From a virus, in IMG/VR virus record IMGVR_UViG_3300013372_000757, positions 1 to 20,315 of that record: a stretch of 20,315 nt of DNA. One strand, 5' to 3'. The number at the start of each line of letters is the position of its first letter. Position 1 is the first letter of the stretch. A program made the translations under genes and the position numbers. Below the pieces are notes generated by a model. It saw only the letters and a list, made by a program, of their open reading frames with translations. It was not told where the DNA came from and ran no database searches. This document shows, in pieces, positions 1 to 6,595 of the stretch.

Positions 1-24
1 ATATTGGCTATCTAAGGAACAGTT

Positions 25-1809
25 ATGGCATTACCAAAAGATATTGCTAATATAGGTAGTATTGCTAATGCTGTTTACAATAGTGTTACAGCAAATACTA
101 CTGCTATTACATCACTAAGCTCTGCTAATGCTACGTTTAATAACATTACTGCAAATACATCAATAAGTGCAGCAGTGATGGATTTTAATACGGGCGCCAA
201 CATAGCTAGTGCAGCTACGGTCAACCTCAACACAGCAACAAGCAACCGTGTTCATATTACTGGTACCACTACCATTACTGCTGTCACTTTGACTCGTGGA
301 CCAAGAACCGTCATCTTTGACGGCATCTTGACTCTGACTCATAATGCCACGACTAATAATCTACCGGGTGCAGCCAATATTACTACAGCAGCGGGTGACC
401 GTGCCATTTATGAAAGTGATGGCACTACAGTTTATTGTGTAAGCTATACAAAAGCTAGTGGGACTGCTACTGTTCCAGCTTCAAGTGCAGTTAACTATCC
501 ACAAAGTATCAAGTCAGCTAACTACACACTAGTACTAGCTGATGCTGGATATCAGATATTCCATCCTGCTACCGATACTGCTGCAAGGATATTTACGATA
601 CCTGCTAATGGAAGTGTTGCTTATCCTATTGGTACAGTGTTGGTGTTTGTCAATCAGCTTGGCGCACAACAGATTACTGTTGCGATAACAACTGATACGC
701 TGGTTGATATGCGTGGGGTAACAGGCTCTAAGGTAGTGCCTGCAAATAATATCCTGACTGCGCTAAAGATCACTGCAACGCGGTGGATGTGTTGGTTTGC
801 TGATGATGATGTTGCTAAGCAGTTTTTGGCTGTGGCTCATGGCATTACACCATTTGTTACGGCTTATGCTTGGAGTTCTGCTGGTTTTGGAGCTAAGTTT
901 ACTGATCCAGCAACACTGCCGGCAGGCACCGGCAACGGCGCAGCCTTTTCCCCTGCTGGGACTGAACTAGCTATTGCACACACCGTTAGCCCGTTCGTCA
1001 CTATCTACCCTTGGAGTTCAGCAGGCTTTGGAACTAAATATGCTAATCCAGCTACTTTGCCAGGGGATGCGGGATACGACGTAGCTTTCTCCTCCACTGG
1101 TACAGAGTTAGCTATAGTGAATGGCAATACTGGATCAATCGTCAATACGTACCCTTGGTCGAGCGCAGGTTTCGGAGTTAGGTTTGCCAATCCCGCTACA
1201 TTACCTGCTGGGGAAGGTGGCGGCGTGGCTTTTTCTCCCGCAGGTACAGAATTGGTTACAGCACATGCTAATACACCTTTCGTAACTGCCTACCCTTGGA
1301 GTAGCGCAGGCTTCGGTACTAAATTTGTCAATCCTGCTACTTTACCGGGGGGCACTGGAAACGGACCAGCTTTCTCCCCTGCCGGTACGGAATTAGCTAT
1401 TGCACACAGCCTTACTCCATTTATCACAGCATATCCTTGGAGTTCTAGCGGTTTCGGAACTAAATTCACCAATCCAGCTACTCTGCCGGGGGGTGTTGGA
1501 CGGATGGCAGCATTTTCTCCCGCAGGAACTGAATTAGCTGTTGCGCACGACGGTACCCCTTTCATAACTGTCTATGCTTGGAGCAGTGCAGGCTTTGGAA
1601 CTAAATATGCTAATCCAGCTACTTTGCCTGCTTCCGATGGCTACGGCGCTGCATTCTCCCTTACTGGCACAGAGTTAGTTGTAGCGCATATCACCACCCC
1701 TTTCGTCACTGCCTATCCTTGGTCATCCGCAGGATTCGGAGTTAAATTTGCTAATCCAGCAACACTGCCGGCAGGTTTCGGCAGCGGCGCAGCCTTCACT
1801 CAACTTTAA
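25..1809 (+). CDS. Tail fibre-like adhesin with seven-bladed beta-propeller (copy 1)
   Basis: A 594-residue virion protein, probably a distal tail fibre or receptor-binding adhesin; this role is inferred. Residues 1-70 are Asn/Thr/Ala-rich with short repeats (TANTTAIT, NATFNNITANTS) and may form the attachment or trimerisation segment. Residues about 75-145 form a beta module with HITGTTTITAVTL and LPGAANITTAAGDRAIYESD. Residues about 158-258 form a second module (NYTLVLADAGYQI, FTIPANGSVAYPIGT, LTALKITATRWMCW). Both module types are familiar from phage tail fibres. Residues 267-594 hold exactly seven repeats of about 47 residues with consensus YPWSSAGFGTKFANPATLP, then a loop, then AFSPAGTELAIAH. 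The last repeat stops at AFTQL, so its final strand should pair with the opening FLAVAHG strand and close the ring. AFSP-GTEL-AVAH phrasing resembles WD40/YVTN-type propellers. The start follows TAAGGA at good spacing. No signal peptide or membrane segment is visible. Confidence 0.85.
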   Translation: MALPKDIANIGSIANAVYNSVTANTTAITSLSSANATFNNITANTSISAAVMDFNTGANIASAATVNLNTATSNRVHITGTTTITAVTLTRGPRTVIFDGILTLTHNATTNNLPGAANITTAAGDRAIYESDGTTVYCVSYTKASGTATVPASSAVNYPQSIKSANYTLVLADAGYQIFHPATDTAARIFTIPANGSVAYPIGTVLVFVNQLGAQQITVAITTDTLVDMRGVTGSKVVPANNILTALKITATRWMCWFADDDVAKQFLAVAHGITPFVTAYAWSSAGFGAKFTDPATLPAGTGNGAAFSPAGTELAIAHTVSPFVTIYPWSSAGFGTKYANPATLPGDAGYDVAFSSTGTELAIVNGNTGSIVNTYPWSSAGFGVRFANPATLPAGEGGGVAFSPAGTELVTAHANTPFVTAYPWSSAGFGTKFVNPATLPGGTGNGPAFSPAGTELAIAHSLTPFITAYPWSSSGFGTKFTNPATLPGGVGRMAAFSPAGTELAVAHDGTPFITVYAWSSAGFGTKYANPATLPASDGYGAAFSLTGTELVVAHITTPFVTAYPWSSAGFGVKFANPATLPAGFGSGAAFTQL

Positions 1810-1825
1810 CCACAACGGAATCATT

Positions 1826-1858
1826 ATGATCTACACACAACTTTTACCCGCTTATTAA
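1826..1858 (+). CDS. Conserved 10-codon mini-ORF after fibre copy 1
   Basis: Reads MIYTQLLPAY and stops. It begins 16 bases after the copy 1 stop, preceded by CGGAATCATT, a plausible ribosome-binding site. The same peptide with one change recurs after copy 2. Three of the four base differences between the two are synonymous, although the bases just upstream have diverged while keeping a GGAA element and the ATG. It could be a translated leader that couples to the next fibre gene, a true micropeptide, or a remnant of a longer gene 3' end (YTQL resembles the FTQL ending of the fibre protein). Function unknown. Confidence 0.35.
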   Translation: MIYTQLLPAY

Positions 1859-1890
1859 AAAATTATAGCTATCTAAGGAACAAAAGAATT

Positions 1891-3693
1891 ATGGCATTAC
1901 CAAAAGATATTGCTAATATAGGTAGTATTGCTAATGCTGTTTACAATAGCATTACAGCAAATACTACTGCTATTACATTAATAAATTTAGCTAATGCTAC
2001 GTTTAATAACATTACGGCAAATACATCACTGACGGCTTCCGCTATTGATATAAACACTGGCACTAACATAGCCAGTGCAGCCACAATCAATCTAAACACT
2101 GCTACAGGTAATCGTGTACATATTACTGGTACCACTACCATTACAGCCGTTACTCTGACTCGTGGACCAAGAACCGTTATCTTTGACGGCATCTTGACTC
2201 TAACTCATCACACTACAAATAACAATCTACCTGGCGCTGCAAACATCACCACAGCTGCAGGTGACCGGGCTATCTATGAAAGTGATGGCACTACAGTTTA
2301 TTGCGTGAGCTATATTAAGGTGAGTGGGGCTGCGGTGGTAACAGCTTCAAGTGCAGTTAACTATCCGCAAAGTATCAAGTCTGCTGACTACACATTAGTA
2401 CTAGCTGATGCTGGCTATCAGATATTCCATCCTGCTACTGATACTGCAGCAAGGATATTTACTATTCCGTCAAACGCAAGTGTGGCTTATCCTATTGGTA
2501 CAGTGTTGGTGTTTGTTAATGAGATTGGTGCACAACAAGTAACGGTAGCAATTACGACCGATACGCTAGCTGATATGCGGGGAGTGACTGGCTCAAAAAG
2601 AGTTGGGGCTAATAATATTTTGACTGCATTGAAGATAACAGCTACTAGATGGATGTGTTGGTTTGCAGATGATGATGTGGCAAAAAAGCAGTTTTTGGCT
2701 GTGGTTCATGGGACTACTCCTTTTGTTACTGCTTATGCTTGGAGTAGTGCAGGATTTGGAGATAAGTTTGCCAATCCAGTGTCATTACCGTCAATAGCCA
2801 TGGGAACAGTTCCTACAGGGGTGTCCTTTTCTCCTGCTGGAACAGAATTAGCCCTTTCACACGCAACATCACCATTCGTAACTGCTTACCCTTGGAGTTC
2901 GTCTGGATTCGGGACTAAGTTTGCTAACCCAGCAACATTACCTACTGGTAGCGGGGAATGTATAACATTCTCCCCCGCTGGAACTGAAATAGTAGTAGGT
3001 CATAGTACCCTACCATTCGTAACCGCTTACCGTTGGAGTAGTGATGGATTTGGTACTAAATTTGCTGACCCATCAACAGCACCAGATGTTATTCAAATGT
3101 CAGCTGCTATCTCTCCTGCAGGAACAGAATTAGTCATGGGGGCTGGAGGCGGAGGGGGTGGCTTTATAGGTGCTTGGAGGTGGAGCACATCAGGATTTGG
3201 AAGCAAGTTTTCTAACCCTGCAACTATGCCTGCGGGTACCGGAGAAAGTATATCATTCTCTCCCTCTGGAACTGAGGTGGCATGCGCACACGGTACATCA
3301 CCTTTCGTAACTGCTTACCCTTGGAGTAGTGCTGGATTTGGTGTTAAGTTTGCCAATCCAGCTACTTTACCTACAGGTTATGGCTATGGCGCCGCTTTCT
3401 CTCCTGCTGGAACAGAATTAGCTATCTCGCATGGAGTTTCCCCCTTTGTATCTGTCTACCCTTGGAGTTCAGCAGGGTTTGGTGTTAAGTTTGCCAATCC
3501 AGCTACTTTACCTGTTGGCAATGGAGAAAGCGTGTCATTCTCTCCTACTGGAACCGAGATAGCAATAGTGTATGGTAGTACCCCTTTTGTATCTGCATAC
3601 CCTTGGTCATATGCTGGCTTTGGAGTCAAGTTTGGTAACCCAGCAACAGTACCAACAGGGGTAGGCTGTGGCGTAGCCTTCACTCAACTATAA
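1891..3693 (+). CDS. Tail fibre-like adhesin with seven-bladed beta-propeller (copy 2)
   Basis: A 600-residue paralogue of the gene starting at 25 with the same architecture: the two N-terminal beta modules are nearly unchanged and the propeller occupies residues 268-600. It is the most divergent of the three. Blade 1 carries a four-residue insertion in the loop after SLP (SIAMGTVPTGVS where other blades have eight residues). Blade 3 reads ADPSTAPDVIQMSAAISP. Blade 4 replaces the usual AH-x-x-T-PFVTAY strand by GAGGGGGGFIGAW (from residue 417), with an Arg instead of Pro before WS. The ring still has seven repeats and ends in AFTQL. A stretch of blade 2 is identical at DNA level to part of blade 4 of copy 3. 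The start follows TAAGGAACAAAAGAATT. Likely a second receptor-binding specificity; this is inference from loop divergence. Confidence 0.85.
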   Translation: MALPKDIANIGSIANAVYNSITANTTAITLINLANATFNNITANTSLTASAIDINTGTNIASAATINLNTATGNRVHITGTTTITAVTLTRGPRTVIFDGILTLTHHTTNNNLPGAANITTAAGDRAIYESDGTTVYCVSYIKVSGAAVVTASSAVNYPQSIKSADYTLVLADAGYQIFHPATDTAARIFTIPSNASVAYPIGTVLVFVNEIGAQQVTVAITTDTLADMRGVTGSKRVGANNILTALKITATRWMCWFADDDVAKKQFLAVVHGTTPFVTAYAWSSAGFGDKFANPVSLPSIAMGTVPTGVSFSPAGTELALSHATSPFVTAYPWSSSGFGTKFANPATLPTGSGECITFSPAGTEIVVGHSTLPFVTAYRWSSDGFGTKFADPSTAPDVIQMSAAISPAGTELVMGAGGGGGGFIGAWRWSTSGFGSKFSNPATMPAGTGESISFSPSGTEVACAHGTSPFVTAYPWSSAGFGVKFANPATLPTGYGYGAAFSPAGTELAISHGVSPFVSVYPWSSAGFGVKFANPATLPVGNGESVSFSPTGTEIAIVYGSTPFVSAYPWSYAGFGVKFGNPATVPTGVGCGVAFTQL

Positions 3694-3714
3694 CCAACTA
3701 TAAGGAAACCAAAA

Positions 3715-3747
3715 ATGATCTACACACAACTCCTACCTACTTATTAA
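3715..3747 (+). CDS. Conserved 10-codon mini-ORF after fibre copy 2
   Basis: Reads MIYTQLLPTY and stops, 21 bases after the copy 2 stop codon and 32 bases before the copy 3 start codon. TAAGGAAACC upstream is a good Shine-Dalgarno match. It differs from the mini-ORF at 1826 at four bases, three of them synonymous (CTT/CTC, TTA/CTA, CCC/CCT) and one giving Ala to Thr. After copy 3 the equivalent sequence (5568 onward) has ACG in place of ATG and runs into different sequence, so no complete third version exists. Confidence 0.35.
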   Translation: MIYTQLLPTY

Positions 3748-3779
3748 AAAATTATAGCTATCTAAGGAACAAAAGAATT

Positions 3780-5561
3780 ATGGCATTACCAAAAAACCTT
3801 TCAAATATAGGTAGTATTGCTAATGCTGTTTACAATAGTGTTACGGCAAATACTACTGCTATTACATCACTAAGCTCCGCTAATGCTACATTTAATAACA
3901 TTACTGCAAATACGTCAATAACGGCCTCTGCTGTTGATATAAACACCGGAGCCAACATACCCAGTGCAGCCACAATCAACCTCAACACAGCAACAAGCAA
4001 CCGTGTCCATATTACCGGCACTACAACGATAACAGCCGTTACTCTAACACGCGGACCACGGACTGTCATCTTTGACGGCATCTTGACTCTAACTCATAAT
4101 GCCACTACTAATAACCTACCAGGCGCTGCAAACATTACTACAGCTGCAGGTGATAGAGCTATCTATGAGAGTGATGGCACTACAGTTTACTGTGTGAGTT
4201 TTATAAAAGCCAGTGGCGCCGCTACTGTTACAGCTTCAAGTGCAGTTAACTATCCGCAAAGTATCAAGTCTGCTGACTACACGCTGGTCTTGGCTGATGC
4301 TGGATATCAAATATTCCATCCTGCTACTGATACTGCAGCAAGAACATTTACGATACCTGCTAATTCAAGCGTAGCCTATCCTATTGGTACTATTCTTGTA
4401 TTTGTCAATCCAGTGGGCGCACAACAAGTAACGGTAGCGATTACGACTGATACCCTGTCTGATATGCGTGGGGTAACAGGCTCAAAGAGAGTTGGGGCTA
4501 ATAACATATTGACTGCGCTTAAGATAAAAGCTACTAGGTGGATGTGTTGGTTTGCAGATGATGATGTGCCGAAGCAGTTTTTGGCTGTTGGACACGCTAC
4601 AACACCTCACGTCACAGTTTACGCTTGGAGTTCTGTGGGCTTTGGAGCTAAGTTTGCCGATCCAGCAATTTTACCAGCAGGAGGTGGTAATGGTGTAGCT
4701 TTTTCTCCAGCCGGAACTGAACTAGCTATCGCGCACCCAACAACTCCATTCGTCACTGCATACCCGTGGAGCAGTAGCGGCTTCGGAACTAAATTTGCCG
4801 ATCCAGCAACTTTACCTACGGAAGAGGGAAAAGGTGCAGCATTCTCTCCCGCTGGTACAGAGTTAGCTATTGCGCATACTACAACTCCTTACGTAACGGC
4901 TTACCCATGGAGTTCAGCAGGCTTTGGAGTTAAATTTGCCAATCCAGCAACATTACCTGTTAATAATGCTAAAAGCGTAAAATTTTCCCCTGCTGGTACA
5001 GAGCTAGCCATAGCGCACGACATCACCCCATTCGTATCCGCTTACCCTTGGAGTTCGTCTGGATTCGGGACTAAGTTTGCTAACCCAGCAACATTACCAA
5101 CGGGGCAATGTTTAGGCATAGCTTTCTCCCCTGCTGGGACTGAACTAGCTGTCGCGCATGACATCACTCCTTATGTAACGGCTTATCCATGGAGCAGTTC
5201 TGGTTTTGGTACTAAGTTTGCCAACCCAGCTACCCTTCCTACCGGCACCGGTTGGAGCATAGCTTTCTCTCCTGCCGGGACAGAGCTAGTTGTTGGGCAC
5301 AGCACCACCCCCTTCATAACAGCATATCCTTGGAGTAGCGCAGGCTTTGGAGTTAAGTTTGCCGATCCAGCAACACTACCAACACAATCGGTGAGAGGTG
5401 CAGCATTCTCCCCCGCAGGAACTGAATTAGCTGTTGCGCATACTACAACTCTTTACGTAACAGCATACACTTGGTCATCCGCAGGCTTTGGAACTAAGTT
5501 TGCTAATCCAGCTACTTTGCCAACAGGTACTGGCGCCGCCGCAGCCTTCACTCAACTATAA
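3780..5561 (+). CDS. Tail fibre-like adhesin with seven-bladed beta-propeller (copy 3)
   Basis: A 593-residue third paralogue with the same two N-terminal beta modules and a propeller at residues 267-593. Its N-terminus reads MALPKNLSNIG instead of MALPKDIANIG. The seven blades are regular: each has AY-x-WSS-x-GFG-x-KFA-(N/D)PA, an eight-residue loop, and AFSPAGTEL. Variability concentrates in the loop after LP (AGGGNGV, TEEGKGA, VNNAKSV, TGQCLGI, TGTGWSI, TQSVRGA, TGTGAAA) and in the two or three residues after AxAH. Cys in the blade 4 loop and Trp in the blade 5 loop are unusual. The last repeat ends AAFTQL as in the other copies. It is followed by the late promoter region, so it is probably the last gene of an upstream transcription unit. 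Confidence 0.85.
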   Translation: MALPKNLSNIGSIANAVYNSVTANTTAITSLSSANATFNNITANTSITASAVDINTGANIPSAATINLNTATSNRVHITGTTTITAVTLTRGPRTVIFDGILTLTHNATTNNLPGAANITTAAGDRAIYESDGTTVYCVSFIKASGAATVTASSAVNYPQSIKSADYTLVLADAGYQIFHPATDTAARTFTIPANSSVAYPIGTILVFVNPVGAQQVTVAITTDTLSDMRGVTGSKRVGANNILTALKIKATRWMCWFADDDVPKQFLAVGHATTPHVTVYAWSSVGFGAKFADPAILPAGGGNGVAFSPAGTELAIAHPTTPFVTAYPWSSSGFGTKFADPATLPTEEGKGAAFSPAGTELAIAHTTTPYVTAYPWSSAGFGVKFANPATLPVNNAKSVKFSPAGTELAIAHDITPFVSAYPWSSSGFGTKFANPATLPTGQCLGIAFSPAGTELAVAHDITPYVTAYPWSSSGFGTKFANPATLPTGTGWSIAFSPAGTELVVGHSTTPFITAYPWSSAGFGVKFADPATLPTQSVRGAAFSPAGTELAVAHTTTLYVTAYTWSSAGFGTKFANPATLPTGTGAAAAFTQL

Positions 5562-5586
5562 AAACGATCTACACACAACTCCTATC

Positions 5587-5594
5587 TATAAATA
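5587..5594 (+). promoter_or_regulatory. T4-type late promoter
   Basis: Exact TATAAATA followed by C. It sits exactly where the fibre-array homology ends. It would be read by an RNA polymerase carrying the phage late sigma factor (gp55 type), upstream of the gene at 5709. Confidence 0.6.
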
Positions 5595-5673
5595 CGACAT
5601 CTTAGTCAAAAGTACAGCTATATCACCGTAAAATTTGTTTAATTTCCAGTATAGTTTTTGAGTTTTTCTTCAT

Positions 5674-5681
5674 TATAAATA
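5674..5681 (+). promoter_or_regulatory. T4-type late promoter for the gene at 5709
   Basis: Exact TATAAATA ending 27 bases before the start codon at 5709. This leaves room for a short leader with an AGAGGCAAG ribosome-binding site. The spacing matches the other promoter-gene pairs in this window. Confidence 0.75.
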
Positions 5682-5708
5682 TGACTAACACATAAGCAGA
5701 GGCAAGTT

Positions 5709-6035
5709 ATGGCTGAAAAAATAAATATCGTGATGGATCAAGGTACGACATTTAATACGTCATTCTCATTTTCAGATGCAAATGATGCTCCCATTGATTT
5801 TAGTTCTTATTCAGCAAATTCACAGATTCGTAAATCTTATACTTCGTCTACTGCCTACGTCTTTACTGTTGGACTAGGTAATGATGGAGTCATTTCGCTT
5901 TCTATGAATGCAGCTACTTCTTCTACTATTACTGCTGGGCGCTATCTATATGATCTAGAAGTACAAGATGCCAATAGCGTAAGATCTAGACTGGTTGAAG
6001 GAATTATATCGGTTACTCCAGAGATTACTAGATGA
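5709..6035 (+). CDS. Small virion-associated beta protein (Ig-like/baseplate-accessory type)
   Basis: A 108-residue protein with the pattern DQGTTFNTSFSFSDANDAPIDFSSY, then a QIRKSY strand, a strand with VISLSMNAATSSTI, and GRYLYDLEVQDANSVRSRLVEGIISVTPEITR. This arrangement is common in small phage structural proteins of myoviruses and siphoviruses: an opening strand, qiR, a G-Y-YD-L strand, and a closing G-V-v-P-evTR strand. It fits a single all-beta sandwich. The precise location in the virion is not known from sequence. The start has an AGAGGCAAG ribosome-binding site and follows a late promoter. Its stop overlaps the ATG of the next frame (ATGA), which suggests translational coupling. Confidence 0.75.
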   Translation: MAEKINIVMDQGTTFNTSFSFSDANDAPIDFSSYSANSQIRKSYTSSTAYVFTVGLGNDGVISLSMNAATSSTITAGRYLYDLEVQDANSVRSRLVEGIISVTPEITR

Positions 6036-6202
6036 CCGTAAAAATAAAACTAGATACAGTAAATGGCTCTTTAGTTCAAAACAAAACTTATGTACCTACT
6101 CGTGTTGGTGTACAGACTATAAAGCTCACCGAATTAACTAGTTTCCATCTATTACTGGTAAGCCAGTTAACTTCCAAGATACAGGTAAAACGGTTAACCT
6201 GA
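6032..6202 (+). CDS. Short ORF, possibly the intact 5' part of a frameshifted gene
   Basis: A 56-codon frame starting at the ATG that overlaps the previous stop. It reads MTVKIKLDTVNGSLVQNKTY, then VPTRVGVQTIKLTELTSFHL. The first 37 residues look like ordinary coding sequence. From about 6142 the neighbouring frame (-1) reads SITGKPVNFQDTGKTVNL and stays open to 6348, which looks more protein-like than the end of the annotated frame. A single-base indel near 6140 may therefore have split a longer gene. Function not recognised. The alternative is that this is a genuine short gene and the second frame is chance. Confidence 0.4.
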   Translation: MTVKIKLDTVNGSLVQNKTYVPTRVGVQTIKLTELTSFHLLLVSQLTSKIQVKRLT

Positions 6203-6269
6203 AGACGAGTGATTTAGCAAATACCATCCATGTTGTTTTTCCTCACTATTACAGGCATAAACACAAAGA

Positions 6270-6277
6270 TATAAATA
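6270..6277 (+). promoter_or_regulatory. T4-type late promoter for the gene at 6311
   Basis: Exact TATAAATA ending 33 bases upstream of the start codon at 6311. It probably also serves gene 13, which overlaps that gene. Confidence 0.7.
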
Positions 6278-6310
6278 TCTTATATGAAAAGATAATAGAA
6301 AGTAAAAAAA

Positions 6311-6595
6311 ATGACAGTACCCATCACTTTATATCTTTTAGTTAAAGATAATAAAATTATTTTTGGTCCTAGAAGATACTATAAACCAGCATTTGTAAAG
6401 GTACTTACCGATAATGGTATTGTCTTGGAACTACCAGAATCTATAGATGCCATGACAACTCTTGCTGATGGATATTCATTAGTACCAGAACATGAAGTTG
6501 CAAATTTAGTTCAAGTACAAGTAGTTGAGCCAGAGCCTGAAGTTGTACTAGAATCTACAAAAAAGAGAAAGTCATATGGCTACTCCAACAACTAA
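6311..6595 (+). CDS. Hypothetical protein upstream of gene 13
   Basis: A 94-residue protein not assigned to a family. It opens with a beta-rich stretch (ITLYLLVKDNKIIFGPRRYY), then KVLTDNGIVLELPESI, and ends in an acidic-to-basic tail (VEPEPEVVLESTKKRKSYGY). Its last 20 bases overlap the start of gene 13, which suggests coupled translation and a late, virion-related role. The ribosome-binding site (AGAAAGT before a run of A) is weak, so dependence on the late promoter at 6270 seems likely. No membrane segment or signal peptide. Confidence 0.65.
   Translation: MTVPITLYLLVKDNKIIFGPRRYYKPAFVKVLTDNGIVLELPESIDAMTTLADGYSLVPEHEVANLVQVQVVEPEPEVVLESTKKRKSYGYSNN

Larger units (their letters stand above)
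1..5586 (+). repeat. Three tandem copies of a fibre-gene unit
   Basis: Three head-to-tail copies of a unit of roughly 1.87-1.89 kb (start codons at 25, 1891 and 3780). Each copy has a conserved leader with the Shine-Dalgarno-bearing string CTATCTAAGGAAC, a fibre gene, and a short 3' tail containing GATCTACACACAACT. The 40 bases before the start codons of copies 2 and 3 are identical. The window opens inside the leader of copy 1, so more copies may lie upstream. Homology of the 3' tail stops near 5586, where a late promoter begins, which marks the right edge of the array. Copies differ by many synonymous substitutions, so the duplication is not recent overall. No TATAAATA octamer occurs inside the array. 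Confidence 0.9.
5562..5708. other. Intergenic region: end of fibre array and two late promoters
   Basis: The first 25 bases are the degenerate third copy of the post-fibre tail (GATCTACACACAACTCCTA). The remainder is unique, AT-rich and carries two late promoter octamers. A direct repeat of AGTTTTT occurs near 5654-5667. No open frame or convincing terminator hairpin was found. Confidence 0.6.

Noticed and set aside
160-342. Minus-strand open frames inside the fibre genes (for example 160-342, 1005-1190, 1290-1565, 1941-2192, 3456-3683, 3830-4081)
   Set aside because: They are reverse-frame shadows of the repetitive fibre coding sequence; they recur because the blades recur and have no own ribosome-binding sites.
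1853-1890. AATTATAGCTAT before fibre copies 2 and 3 as a late promoter
   Set aside because: It does not match TATAAATA, and late promoters of this class tolerate little change; conservation is explained by the duplication.
25-5561. Diversity-generating retroelement as the cause of loop variation
   Set aside because: No reverse transcriptase, template repeat or adenine-specific change pattern is visible in the window.
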